Shown here piece after piece: positions 14,002-22,593 of a stretch of DNA of 34,692 bases. The notes under the pieces are model-generated. The model made no database searches. It saw only the letters and a program-made list of their open reading frames with translations, and was not told the DNA's origin. Source of the stretch: an uncultured Bacteroidales bacterium (lineage in GTDB: Bacteria > Bacteroidota > Bacteroidia > Bacteroidales > WCHB1-69); the NCBI GenBank assembly GCA_937949745.1, contig CALECM010000131.1, positions 1 through 34,692 of the forward strand, in the 5' to 3' direction. Made by a program: the position numbers and the translations under genes. Each line of letters opens with the position of its first letter. Within the stretch, counting starts at the first letter, position 1.

Positions 14002-16662
14002 ATGAAAACAAAAATCGTATTTTCCATTTTGTTTTGCGTGGGATTATTCTTCATTATTTCCTGTAATAAAAAAGGTCAAACCCATCATTTTATTCAGGAT
14101 AAGGAATACCGTGAACAGGTACACCGCGATTTTCTGGAACGCAGGGAAATGGCCCGGGGTCGGGAAGAAGCGCTCTTTTCCGTTATGGACGCCTCCATCA
14201 GCACTGAGGAACGGGAAGCCCTGGAGTTTTTATATGCTTATATGCCGTTAAGCGACCTGGCCGATTATAATGGGGATTTTTTTCTGGACCAGGTAAAATA
14301 CAGCTTTTTAGCCAGGGATTATTTTTCATGGGGTAAAAATATTCCGGAAGATATTTTCCGTCATTTTGTTTTGGTGTACCGTGTCAATAATGAAAATCTC
14401 GATTCTTCACGCATGGTTTTCTTCAATGAATTGAAAGACCGTGTTAAGGATATGTCGATGTATGACGCCGCCCTGGAAGTGAACCACTGGTGTCATGAAA
14501 ATGTAACCTATCGTCCTTCCGACGGGAGGACTTCCGCGCCGCTCGCCACCATCAAAAGTGGTTACGGCCGTTGCGGGGAAGAATCTACATATACCGTAAC
14601 CGCTATGCGTGCGGTGGGAATACCGGCCCGGCAATGCTACACGCCGCGTTGGGCGCATACCGACGATAATCATGCCTGGGTCGAAGTTTGGGTGGACGGA
14701 CAATGGTATTTCCTTGGAGCCTGCGAACCCGATGCCGAATTAAATATGGGATGGTTTGCCGGACCTTCGACACGAACGATGATGGTGCATTCCAATGCTT
14801 TCGGTAAATATAAAGGAAAAGAAGAGATAAATTATGAAACCGGCCTTTTCTCACGGATCAATATGTTGCCTAATTATACCGATACTAAAAAGATCACCAT
14901 TTCCGTGGTTGATCAGGAGAATAAACCCGTGAAGGATGCGGAAGTGAAATTTAAATTATATAATTACGCTGAATTCTATCCGATCGCTACAAAAATTACG
15001 GATAATGACGGACGGGCTTCCCTGACAACCGGTTTGGGCGATCTGCTGATCTGGGCTGTGAAAGACGGTAAATACGGATATGGGATTATCCGGGTTAAAG
15101 ATCAGGATCAGATAACCGTAGAAATAAAAGATAAAATGACCCCGGGTGCTGAATATGTTGAATTTTTCGATATTACTCCCCCGGTTCCCGGAGTGAAGAA
15201 AAATAACGCATCCCGGGAAAAAATTGAAATTAACAATAAACGCCTGTTATATGAAGATTCGTTGCGGAATGCCTATCTGGCTACTTTTATGACGGAAAAG
15301 CAGGCTAAGCAAATTACCAATGGCAACCTTTCTCCTGACCAGGTGTGGGAAATCATCCGGAAAAGTGAAGGGAATTATGAAGAAATGGAGAAATTAATGA
15401 GTTATTACCGGACTAAAAATGATTCTCTCCTGCTTTACGGGTTTTTCAGCTCCTTATCGGACAAAGACCATCGGGATGCTACGGCGGAAATATTAAACCA
15501 GCATATTACTTATTACAATCCCGGTGATTATCCTAAAGATGTCTATTTGAAAGGTATTATTTCACCCAGGATTGCCAATGAGGGGATAAGACCCTGGCGG
15601 AATTATCTTGCCGGTCAATTACCGGCTTTATTGGAAAACAACCTCACCCCTTCGGATATTATGAATTGGATGGAACGTAATATTACCATTGACCGGGATG
15701 CCAATTATTTTAATTGTCCGGTTTCACCGGTAGGGGTATTCGAATTAAGATATGCTGATCCTCATTCAAGTGATATTTTCTTTGTAGCGGCTTGCCGTAG
15801 TTTGAATATTCCGGCCTATAAAGATCCGGCTACGGGAGAACTTTACGCATACGAACAGGGAGAATGGGTTAAATATCCGAAAAATCAGGAAAACGTACGG
15901 GTGCCCAAAGGAACGCTGGTGCTCAATTATCAGGGCCGGCAGGAATTAAAACCGGAATACTGGACACATTTTACCATTGCCAAAGAGGAAAACGGCGATT
16001 TTGTTACTTTTGATTATGAAAATGATAATCGTGTGGCGCAATTCCCGGCTAAACTGGAACTGGAACCCGGTTACTATATTTTGTCCACAGGAAACAGGTA
16101 TAGTGACGGTCCGGTACTTTCAAGGGTGGAGTTTTTCAATATAGAAGCAGGTAAAAGCGTGAATAAGAATATTGAACTCAGGAAGCTGGAACCGCGGGAT
16201 ATACAATACGGAACGGTAGATATGGAATATACGGTCAATACCGGACATGATAAGAAGAATAAAGTAAGCGAATTGCTGGGAACTAAAGAAGTGATCGTTT
16301 GTTTCATCGATCCGTCACGTGAGCCGACCAAACACATGCTAAAGGATATTTCGGCCTATAAAACCCTTTTTGAAAAATGGAACGGTAATATGATCTTCGC
16401 TATTCCTTCGGATAAAAGCAGCACAGGCTTTGATCAGAACAAATGGAACCTTCCCGGACAATCCTCTTTTATTATCGATCATAACTCGGAATGGATGAAT
16501 CATATACTTTCATCGTTAGACCATGAGTTCAGGGATAATTATCCGTTGATATTCATAATCAACGAAAAAGGAGAAGTAACATTTAAATCGGAAGGTTATC
16601 GGATAGGCACAGGCGAACTCTTGTACAAATCCTTGAAAACAGAGAACAATCACTCTTTTTGA
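14002..16662 (+). CDS. Large transglutaminase-type lipoprotein with degenerate second TG-like domain and thioredoxin-like tail
   Basis: 886 aa. The signal peptide ends in a lipobox (IISC, lipid cysteine C21). The transglutaminase-like core has the full triad: C191 in GRCGEES, H224 in NHAWVEVW, D244 in CEPD. A Greek-key domain follows (about 290-370; VVDQENKPVKDAEV). Around 570-640 the segment ADPHSSDIFFVAACRSLNIPA copies the layout of GRCGEESTYTVTAMRAVGIPA, without the catalytic cysteine, and looks like a dead second copy. The C-terminal 100 residues (PLIFIINEKGEVTFKSEG) resemble a thioredoxin fold without a CxxC. Likely anchored to the outer or inner membrane and acting on protein or peptide; substrate unknown. 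Third gene of the mnmA operon, 19 bases after hydE. Confidence 0.85.
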   Translation: MKTKIVFSILFCVGLFFIISCNKKGQTHHFIQDKEYREQVHRDFLERREMARGREEALFSVMDASISTEEREALEFLYAYMPLSDLADYNGDFFLDQVKYSFLARDYFSWGKNIPEDIFRHFVLVYRVNNENLDSSRMVFFNELKDRVKDMSMYDAALEVNHWCHENVTYRPSDGRTSAPLATIKSGYGRCGEESTYTVTAMRAVGIPARQCYTPRWAHTDDNHAWVEVWVDGQWYFLGACEPDAELNMGWFAGPSTRTMMVHSNAFGKYKGKEEINYETGLFSRINMLPNYTDTKKITISVVDQENKPVKDAEVKFKLYNYAEFYPIATKITDNDGRASLTTGLGDLLIWAVKDGKYGYGIIRVKDQDQITVEIKDKMTPGAEYVEFFDITPPVPGVKKNNASREKIEINNKRLLYEDSLRNAYLATFMTEKQAKQITNGNLSPDQVWEIIRKSEGNYEEMEKLMSYYRTKNDSLLLYGFFSSLSDKDHRDATAEILNQHITYYNPGDYPKDVYLKGIISPRIANEGIRPWRNYLAGQLPALLENNLTPSDIMNWMERNITIDRDANYFNCPVSPVGVFELRYADPHSSDIFFVAACRSLNIPAYKDPATGELYAYEQGEWVKYPKNQENVRVPKGTLVLNYQGRQELKPEYWTHFTIAKEENGDFVTFDYENDNRVAQFPAKLELEPGYYILSTGNRYSDGPVLSRVEFFNIEAGKSVNKNIELRKLEPRDIQYGTVDMEYTVNTGHDKKNKVSELLGTKEVIVCFIDPSREPTKHMLKDISAYKTLFEKWNGNMIFAIPSDKSSTGFDQNKWNLPGQSSFIIDHNSEWMNHILSSLDHEFRDNYPLIFIINEKGEVTFKSEGYRIGTGELLYKSLKTENNHSF

Positions 16663-16670
16663 TTGTTCTC
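16642..16670. promoter_or_regulatory. Perfect 11-bp hairpin spanning the lipoprotein stop codon
   Basis: GAGAACAATCA (16642-16652) pairs with TGATTGTTCTC (16660-16670) around a 7-base loop; the right arm contains the TGA stop at 16660-16662. No T run follows, so it is more likely an RNA processing, stability or coupling element than a terminator. The next ATG is 24 bases downstream. Confidence 0.55.
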
Positions 16671-16694
16671 TTGGATGATTTTCAATAACCCTAT

Positions 16695-17621
16695 ATGCTG
16701 CAATTTAAAAAGATTGGTTTGGAAGACCGGGAATTTGTTTCCCGGAAGCTGGAGAAGCTTAATTGTAAACTCCTCAATTATAATTTCATCGTCATGTATA
16801 TTTATCGGGATATCATACATTTCGAATATGCAGTATATGGCGATTTTCTGGTCGTGAAAACCCTGATCGACGGGAAGAAACAATTTTTATTTCCGGTCGG
16901 GGAAGGTGATCCATTTCCGGTGCTGGATGAAATCAAAAACTATGCTTTAGAAAAAGGAGAAAATTGCCATTTCTTTCAATTTTGTGAAGAGAATGCGCAG
17001 GTATTGCTTTCATGGATTGAAATGCTTAACCGATCAGGAAGTTATACATACGAACTATATGACGTAAGGAGTGAATTTGAGTATATCTATGCCGCCAAAG
17101 ACCTGATAGAATTGCAGGGAAGCGCATTTAAACCAAAACGGAACCACGTGAATCACTTCCTTAAATCGTATTCATGGACGGAGGAGATCATAGACGAAAG
17201 TAATTTGCCGGAAGTCGTCGCCTACAGTAAAGCCTGGGATAAAGCGAGGGAAATTGACGGGCAATCCCGTTTGCTTCTTGAGAACCAGGCGCTTTACGAA
17301 GCTTTGGACCATTATTTTGAATTAGGTATCCGGGGATTATTAATCAGGATTGAAGGGGAAATAACGGCTTTTTCCATCGGCTGTCCTTTATGTGATGATA
17401 CTTATCTGGTGCTCTTTGAGAAAGCAGATTGGAGGATAAACGGAAGTTATGCTATTATAAACCGTGAATTTGTAAAAGTCATTGCGGAAGGATACCCTTA
17501 TATTAACCGTGCAGAGGATGGGGGAGTGGAGGGTCTTCGTAAGGCTAAAATGTCCTATAATCCGCTGTTCTTACAAAAAGTATATCATCTTGACCTTTTT
17601 CAAAAAATCCGGAAAAAATAA
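16695..17621 (+). CDS. DUF2156 / phosphatidylglycerol-lysyltransferase-like acyltransferase
   Basis: 308 aa with two GNAT-like halves of the DUF2156 type (family block HVNHFLKSYSW and the C-terminal INRAEDGGVEGLRKAKMSYNP near 273-293). Relatives transfer an amino acid from aminoacyl-tRNA to lipids or are of unknown function; no membrane domain is present here, so lipid modification is not certain. It sits between the transglutaminase lipoprotein and another GNAT gene (gap 3 bases), as part of the mnmA operon. In Bacteroidota the DUF2156-GNAT gene pair appears to me recurrent, which suggests a joint task. Confidence 0.82.
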   Translation: MLQFKKIGLEDREFVSRKLEKLNCKLLNYNFIVMYIYRDIIHFEYAVYGDFLVVKTLIDGKKQFLFPVGEGDPFPVLDEIKNYALEKGENCHFFQFCEENAQVLLSWIEMLNRSGSYTYELYDVRSEFEYIYAAKDLIELQGSAFKPKRNHVNHFLKSYSWTEEIIDESNLPEVVAYSKAWDKAREIDGQSRLLLENQALYEALDHYFELGIRGLLIRIEGEITAFSIGCPLCDDTYLVLFEKADWRINGSYAIINREFVKVIAEGYPYINRAEDGGVEGLRKAKMSYNPLFLQKVYHLDLFQKIRKK

Positions 17622-17624
17622 TCG

Positions 17625-18470
17625 ATGGTCACATTCAGGTATTCCAACACAAAAGACCTTCCAGGTATTGCCTTGTTGATGCAAAAGGCTTTTGGAGATA
17701 CACATGAGTATATACAGGCTTTTTTTCATTATTTTTATCGTGATAATGTGCTTCTTGTTGTGGATGACAAAGAGATCGTATCCATGGCTTTTCTTTTGCC
17801 CGCATTCCTGGAAGTCAAAAAACAGCGAATTCCTGCCACATATCTATATGCCTGTGCTACGAGGGAAGATTACCGAGGGAAAGGATTGATGGCGGATCTT
17901 ATCGAAGAAGCCTGCCGGGATGTATGCCGTCGTGGAGAAGCGGGAGTTTTTCTTCTGCCTGCCACCGGGTCTTTATATGATTATTACATGAAATTAGGTT
18001 TCCGAGAATTCTTTTATGAAAGCCGGGAAAAATATACTCTTGAAGATAAACCGGAAAATGACGGGAATGATGTTTTTGAGATTTTCAGAATTTCAGGTGA
18101 AATATACCAAGATCAGCGGTCATTATGGCTTACTTCTGATTTTGCAGTCCATTACCCGTTGGCCCATTTTCAATTTGTGGAACAGGAATTTCAGGGAGAC
18201 TCCGGCGGACTGTATCAGATCTCACAACAAAATAACCATGTTGGGATCGCTTTTATCCGGAAAAAAGGAAATATACTGGAAGTAAAAGAATTGTTGGTGA
18301 ACCCGGAAAATCTTGTTCCGTTATCCCGTTTCTTAATCCGGCGGTTTGACTGTCACAACATAGAAATCTCCCGACCGGGTTATACAGAACGTACCGCTTT
18401 ATTGAAATGCAATAAGGATTATGAATACCTTTACCGGGAAAAAGGATATTTTAATTTCGCGCTGGATTAA
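17625..18470 (+). CDS. GNAT N-acetyltransferase, Eis-like two-domain form
   Basis: 281 aa. N-terminal GNAT fold with the acetyl-CoA loop CATREDYRGKGLMADLIEEA (about residues 77-97; R-G-K-G is the Q/RxxGxG/A-type motif), and a C-terminal half that may be an SCP2-like or second acyl domain as in Eis-type enzymes. Starts 3 bases after the DUF2156 stop, so translation is probably coupled. Acceptor unknown. It is the last gene of the mnmA operon and converges on the DsrM-like gene with a 43-base gap. Confidence 0.85.
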   Translation: MVTFRYSNTKDLPGIALLMQKAFGDTHEYIQAFFHYFYRDNVLLVVDDKEIVSMAFLLPAFLEVKKQRIPATYLYACATREDYRGKGLMADLIEEACRDVCRRGEAGVFLLPATGSLYDYYMKLGFREFFYESREKYTLEDKPENDGNDVFEIFRISGEIYQDQRSLWLTSDFAVHYPLAHFQFVEQEFQGDSGGLYQISQQNNHVGIAFIRKKGNILEVKELLVNPENLVPLSRFLIRRFDCHNIEISRPGYTERTALLKCNKDYEYLYREKGYFNFALD

Positions 18471-18513
18471 GCAGAGATGTAACGGAAGGTTCGATGGATA
18501 AATATCAGGAATA

Positions 18514-19155
18514 TTATTTTTTCGGTGGCCATACATTTCTCCAACCATAGAAAAAACCAAGGTGGTAACGAGCCGAAAAATAATATAGTACATGTTTTAG
18601 TTTGCCGAGCGGCATATAAAGCAGCAGGATAATGGCCGCGATATAATATAACGTGTTAACCGTGCTGTTGACCGGCAACAAAAGATAAAACAAGGTCATG
18701 ACCTGGAAAAGGGTGGTCAGTCCGTTGGATAAATAATCATCCAGATTGGAAAGACCTCTAAGTGTTTTATTGATCAATCTTTTTATAAACAGGGATATTC
18801 CGGAAATGGCGCCGGTAAGGATAAAAAGAGCCGCAACGTAATGTATCCATTGATCCGTAAGCAGCCACCGGGTGAAGAAAGGGAAAAAAGAGAAAAAATA
18901 AACGAGGATCGAGAGAAAAGTAGCCAGATGGAGTAATATACCGAGGGTAAAAGAGGGAAGATGAAGATAAGCGGATTCCTTCTGGGTCGGCAACATGGCC
19001 GCCGTGTTGGAATATAGTACTGCTTTACCGACGTCTCCGGATTTTTCAGAATAATCTTTCGGTGCTCCTAACCGGACGATCCTGATGAAATGGAATATAA
19101 AGGCCGCTACACATAAACCTGTGGCGCATAGGGCTATAATCTGGATAATACTCAT
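18514..19155 (-). CDS. DsrM/NarI-like haem-b membrane subunit (nitrate reductase gamma-type)
   Basis: 213 aa with five membrane helices (about 3-26, 68-91, 103-124, 147-162, 166-192). Histidines that could bind two haems b: H22, H65, H76, H105, H188, H198. The last helix and tail PLGKLKHVLYYFSARYHLG followed by GWRNVWPPKK match the NarI/DsrM pattern. NarI and DsrM take electrons from menaquinol or give them to a cytosolic partner. The gene follows a DsrC gene by 45 bases on the same strand, which supports a DsrM-type role rather than nitrate reduction. No DsrK, DsrJOP or NarGH is adjacent. Confidence 0.82.
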   Translation of the reverse strand: MSIIQIIALCATGLCVAAFIFHFIRIVRLGAPKDYSEKSGDVGKAVLYSNTAAMLPTQKESAYLHLPSFTLGILLHLATFLSILVYFFSFFPFFTRWLLTDQWIHYVAALFILTGAISGISLFIKRLINKTLRGLSNLDDYLSNGLTTLFQVMTLFYLLLPVNSTVNTLYYIAAIILLLYMPLGKLKHVLYYFSARYHLGFFYGWRNVWPPKK

Positions 19156-19200
19156 TATAGATAGGAAGGTTAAATATAAAATGAAACAGAAGTTTGCCGT

Positions 19201-19518
19201 TTATACGCAACCGTCCGGTTTGGGAAGTCCGGCTACGCGACAGGCACCTCTTGCAGGCCCGAGAGGGAAGAGTTCATAAATTTCCCGTAACTTGAGACCG
19301 GTTTCTTTGCATATCACCCTGACCATGGGAGCCAATCCTTTTTCTTCGTAATTTTCGCGGATAATCCTCACTACTTTCCAGTGGTTTTCCGTCAGATCAT
19401 TAATCCCGTCCGCCTTAGCGATTTCTACCGCAAGGTCATTAGTCCATTGAGACGGATCCACCATGAAGCCGTCGCCGTCCATTTCAATTTCAAATTTTCC
19501 TAATTTCGTTGTAGGCAT
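19201..19518 (-). CDS. dsrC: DsrC-family sulfur-carrier protein with both C-terminal redox cysteines
   Basis: 105 aa. The C-terminal arm GPARGACRVAGLPKPDGCV carries two cysteines, C93 and C104 (penultimate), spaced by 10 residues as in true DsrC; TusE homologues keep only the last one. In sulfate reducers and sulfur oxidisers this arm forms a trisulfide or disulfide and is re-reduced through DsrMK at the membrane. Here it heads a two-gene unit with the DsrM-like haem protein. DsrA and DsrB are not present in the window, so the sulfur partner is unknown. Confidence 0.93.
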   Translation of the reverse strand: MPTTKLGKFEIEMDGDGFMVDPSQWTNDLAVEIAKADGINDLTENHWKVVRIIRENYEEKGLAPMVRVICKETGLKLREIYELFPLGPARGACRVAGLPKPDGCV

Positions 19519-19541
19519 ATTATTCCGATTTTTTGAATGTG

Positions 19542-19549
19542 CAAAAGTA
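19542..19549 (-). promoter_or_regulatory. -7 promoter element for the dsrC unit
   Basis: On the minus strand the octamer TACTTTTG matches TAnnTTTG, 23 bases before the dsrC ATG. Nearby CGTAC/CGTAC repeats flank an ATTTT segment and might bind a regulator. Confidence 0.6.
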
Positions 19550-19590
19550 CGAAAATTGTACGAAAAATCATAATCCGGCAGGTTACCGTT

Positions 19591-21093
19591 TTAAGAATTG
19601 TGCTGTTCTATCCCAATGTCCTTAAATGTTTCGATTAGTCCTTCCTTATCATCGGTAATGATCAATAGTTTGTCGTTAACTTCCAGAGGTGTTTTACCCG
19701 TGGGTACAAAATATTTATCATTTCTTTTCACGAGTACAACGAGGGTATTGTCAGGTAAAGAAAGATCTATCAGGCAATTCCCACGAGACAGTGTTTCCTC
19801 GGTAAGATCTATTTCCGTGGTGATGGATTCTATATCATCCGCCATTGCGATATCGAATTCTTCCGCTTTTTTCAATTCCTGTGGCTTTTCAGCCAATCCC
19901 AGCCACACCGCCATTTTTGACAAAGAAGTGCCCTGCACGATCAGGGAAACCAGCGTACATAAAAATACAATATTGAAAATAAGGCGCGCGTGAGGTACAT
20001 CCTGTGCCAATGCAATGATCGCGAAAATAATAGGCACCGCTCCCCGCAGTCCGACCCACGAAACAAAAGTTTTATCCTTGACGGGCATTTTGCGGAATGG
20101 CGCCAGACAGATAAAAACGCTGAGCGGTCGTGTTACCAAAATCATAAATGCGCTGATGATAAGGCCGGGAATGATGATAGGAATCAGTTCGCTGGGATTG
20201 ACAAGCAATCCTAACGTCAGGAACATGAGTAACTGGCTCATCCAGGCGAGACCGTCGAAAAAATTAAGCGAAGAACGCTTGTTGGAAAAACGGGCATTCC
20301 CGATCACTAATCCGCCGATATAAACCGCCAGGTAACTGTTTCCCCGGATGAAATAAGTTAAGGAAAAAATAAAAATACAAACGGTAAAAACCAATATCGG
20401 ATAAAGGGATGTGTTGTCGATTTTAATCCGGTTAATAAGGAAAACCGCCAGTTTGCCCAGTAGAAACCCTGCCGCCGCCCCGATAATCAACTGCATCAAA
20501 AGAGTTAATCCTACCATCCAGTAATTCGGAGTGGCATTGGTTTTGATAATTTCGATCAAAGTGATGGTCAGGATATAAGCCATGGGGTCATTACTCCCGC
20601 TTTCCAGCTCAAGCATCGGACGAAGGTTATTTTTCAAATGCAATCCTTTCGACCGCAGAATGGAAAATACGGAAGCCGAATCGGTAGACGACATGGTAGA
20701 AGCCAGCAACAAGGCCGTAAGCAGTCCCACCTGGGCCGAAGCCATAGTCATACCCAATACCCACCAGATGATAAGTCCGGTAAAAATAGCGGTCAGCAGG
20801 ACACCAAACGTGGCTAAAATAACTCCCTGTGCGATAACCGGCTTAATCTCCGATATCTTAGTGTCCAATCCTCCCGAAAACAAAATAATGCATAAAGCGA
20901 TCGTTCCGATTGTCTGGGCCATCTCGATATTCTCGAACCTTATACCTAAACCGTCACTGCCGCAGATCATCCCGACGGCTAAGAACAGAAGAAGTGCCGG
21001 AACACCGAATTTATAGCCGGCTTTTCCTGCCAGTATGCTTACAAAAAAAAGAACGGAAATACCCAGGAGAATTAATTCAAGAGAAAGATTCAT
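19591..21093 (-). CDS. CPA1-type K+ or Na+/H+ antiporter with TrkA-C domain (NhaP2/CvrA-like)
   Basis: 500 aa. About 12-13 membrane helices in the first 400 residues with family motifs FSGGLDTKI (about 72-80), STMSSTDSASVFSILRSKG (about 131-149, containing the TD of the ion-binding site) and GLRGAVPI (about 347-354). The last 75 residues (LPDNTLVVLVKR...GKTPLEVNDKLLIITDD) form a TrkA-C ligand-sensing domain. Exchanges K+ or Na+ for protons and so controls cell turgor or pH. Runs in the same direction as dsrC but is separated by 72 bases that hold the dsrC promoter. Confidence 0.92.
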   Translation of the reverse strand: MNLSLELILLGISVLFFVSILAGKAGYKFGVPALLLFLAVGMICGSDGLGIRFENIEMAQTIGTIALCIILFSGGLDTKISEIKPVIAQGVILATFGVLLTAIFTGLIIWWVLGMTMASAQVGLLTALLLASTMSSTDSASVFSILRSKGLHLKNNLRPMLELESGSNDPMAYILTITLIEIIKTNATPNYWMVGLTLLMQLIIGAAAGFLLGKLAVFLINRIKIDNTSLYPILVFTVCIFIFSLTYFIRGNSYLAVYIGGLVIGNARFSNKRSSLNFFDGLAWMSQLLMFLTLGLLVNPSELIPIIIPGLIISAFMILVTRPLSVFICLAPFRKMPVKDKTFVSWVGLRGAVPIIFAIIALAQDVPHARLIFNIVFLCTLVSLIVQGTSLSKMAVWLGLAEKPQELKKAEEFDIAMADDIESITTEIDLTEETLSRGNCLIDLSLPDNTLVVLVKRNDKYFVPTGKTPLEVNDKLLIITDDKEGLIETFKDIGIEQHNS

Positions 21094-21402
21094 GATGTGA
21101 TTAATTAGTTGAGTTCAATCATATTAATTCAGTAGAATGGATAAAGTAATATACAGTCCCAAAGTTTTAGAATAAAGTATTTTTGGATGATATCTGTTTC
21201 TGTATGCATAAACAAATTTTTAAATCCCGTATTCATCTGCCATTCCTTCCTACCAAACAAGAATCCAAAAATAAACATTATTATTAAAATGGCTTCATAT
21301 AAATAACCTTCCGTAATATTTTAAACACTTTTTTTAAAAATATGTTATAGTAATATTAATTTTATTTAAATTTCTCAAAAGTTAAATGTAAATATTAAAA
21401 GT
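21094..21402. other. 309-base gene-free, A/T-rich region
   Basis: Divergent promoter region between the antiporter (minus) and the outer-membrane barrel gene (plus). It contains one TAnnTTTG-type octamer on the plus strand (TATTTTTG, 21178-21185), 217 bases before the next start. Otherwise it is poly-A/T rich with no ORF, RNA fold or repeat that I can support. Confidence 0.5.
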
Positions 21403-22008
21403 ATGAAAAAGACTCTATTAAGTTTGGTAATGGTATTATCCCTTATCTGTTTTAAAGCGAACGCGCAGGTTGAACATAAAGTCCGGGGAGGTTTGACCGT
21501 AGACATGTTGATCCCGGCAAAAGGAATGGGTTTCGGAGGAAATCTCGATTTCAGGTATAATATATTCCATAACTGGAATGCCGGTATAAATGTGGGTGTG
21601 GGTGTCATGGCAAAAGATGTGGAATTTGACAATAATATTGACCAAAGAGGCAAAGCTTCTACCGTAACCAACATATTGGCTGTTTCGGATTATTATTTCA
21701 ATTGGGGAAGAAGTATTTTCGCTCCTTTCGTGGGAGGCAGTCTCGGTGTTTATTTTTTATCGAATGTTGCAATTGATAACCACACCAATGCGGCTGATGT
21801 AAGAGATATTAAATCTTCGGCAAAATTCGGCGGATCTGTCCGGATAGGCGCTGAAATATGGAGAGTCAGAGTGGGCGCGGCTTATAACTTTATCGGGAGA
21901 TCCGATGTGCAGGATATTTATGGTAATAAAGTCGGAATCGTAAAAAACGGTTATTTTAATATATTCCTTGGTTTTTATATTGGCGGCGGAAACTGGAAAC
22001 AGTACTAA
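21403..22008 (+). CDS. Outer-membrane beta-barrel protein
   Basis: 201 aa. Signal peptide MKKTLLSLVMVLSLICFKANAQ with cleavage after NAQ, followed by alternating-residue strands and glycine/aromatic turns such as GGSLGVYFL and GVGVMAKDVEFD, and a C-terminal strand GYFNIFLGFYIGGG. This matches the porin-family/OmpA-like eight-strand barrels common in Bacteroidota. No function can be assigned. It is monocistronic, with a long upstream gap and a hairpin terminator at 22025-22059. Confidence 0.85.
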   Translation: MKKTLLSLVMVLSLICFKANAQVEHKVRGGLTVDMLIPAKGMGFGGNLDFRYNIFHNWNAGINVGVGVMAKDVEFDNNIDQRGKASTVTNILAVSDYYFNWGRSIFAPFVGGSLGVYFLSNVAIDNHTNAADVRDIKSSAKFGGSVRIGAEIWRVRVGAAYNFIGRSDVQDIYGNKVGIVKNGYFNIFLGFYIGGGNWKQY

Positions 22009-22024
22009 AAAGCTTATTTAAGGG

Positions 22025-22059
22025 TTATTACAGCCGGTATACAAAACCGGCCGTAATAA
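22025..22059 (+). terminator. Hairpin terminator after the outer-membrane barrel gene
   Basis: A 14-bp stem with one mismatch: TTATTACAGCCGGT pairs with ACCGGCCGTAATAA around a 7-base loop. The downstream T tract (TTCCTTT) is weak. Confidence 0.65.
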
Positions 22060-22139
22060 TTCCTTTATAACCGAAACCTAATATGAAAAGAAGATACATC
22101 ACCGAAAAGATGTTGATTTAAGGATTAAAATAATTGAAT

Positions 22140-22553
22140 ATGAACAGGAAAATAGTCAAAGTAAATGAAGAACTATGCACCGGTTGCGGCGCATGCGTTA
22201 ATGTTTGTCCCCAGATGGCCCTGGAAATGAAAGACGGGTTATCCCATCTCACCAATGAGGCTTATTGTGATGCGGCGGGACAGTGTGTGGTGGAATGTCC
22301 GGTTTTCGCCTTAACCCTGGTGGATAAAGAAACCGCGCCTTATGATGAAAATGCCGTATTGGAACGTATCCTTCCCTATGGAGAAGTAGCTTTGAGGACA
22401 CATCTCCATCATTTAACCCAATCTCATAGGAGCGAGGACCTTCAAAAGGCTGCCGGTTACCTGGAGAACCACTCCTCCGGAATCAATAATAAGGAATATC
22501 CGGAAAGTTATTTCATAGCGCCGGACCGGGAGAATGAATGCGGTTGTATGTAG
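22140..22553 (+). CDS. Two-cluster ferredoxin-like 4Fe-4S protein
   Basis: 137 aa from ATG 22140 (a TTG lies two codons upstream). The first motif is CTGCGACVNVCP (C13, C16, C19, C23), a full 4Fe-4S site. The second reads CDAAGQCVVECP (C43, C49, C53): the usual second cysteine is replaced, as in a family of ferredoxins with C-D-x-x-x-x-C-x-x-x-C-P. The remaining 80 residues are polar and end in CGCM, which could supply extra ligands. Cytosolic electron carrier; partner unknown. It stands alone. Confidence 0.85.
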   Translation: MNRKIVKVNEELCTGCGACVNVCPQMALEMKDGLSHLTNEAYCDAAGQCVVECPVFALTLVDKETAPYDENAVLERILPYGEVALRTHLHHLTQSHRSEDLQKAAGYLENHSSGINNKEYPESYFIAPDRENECGCM

Positions 22554-22593
22554 CGATACATTAATATCCTAATATCCCGGTAACGGAATTTCT

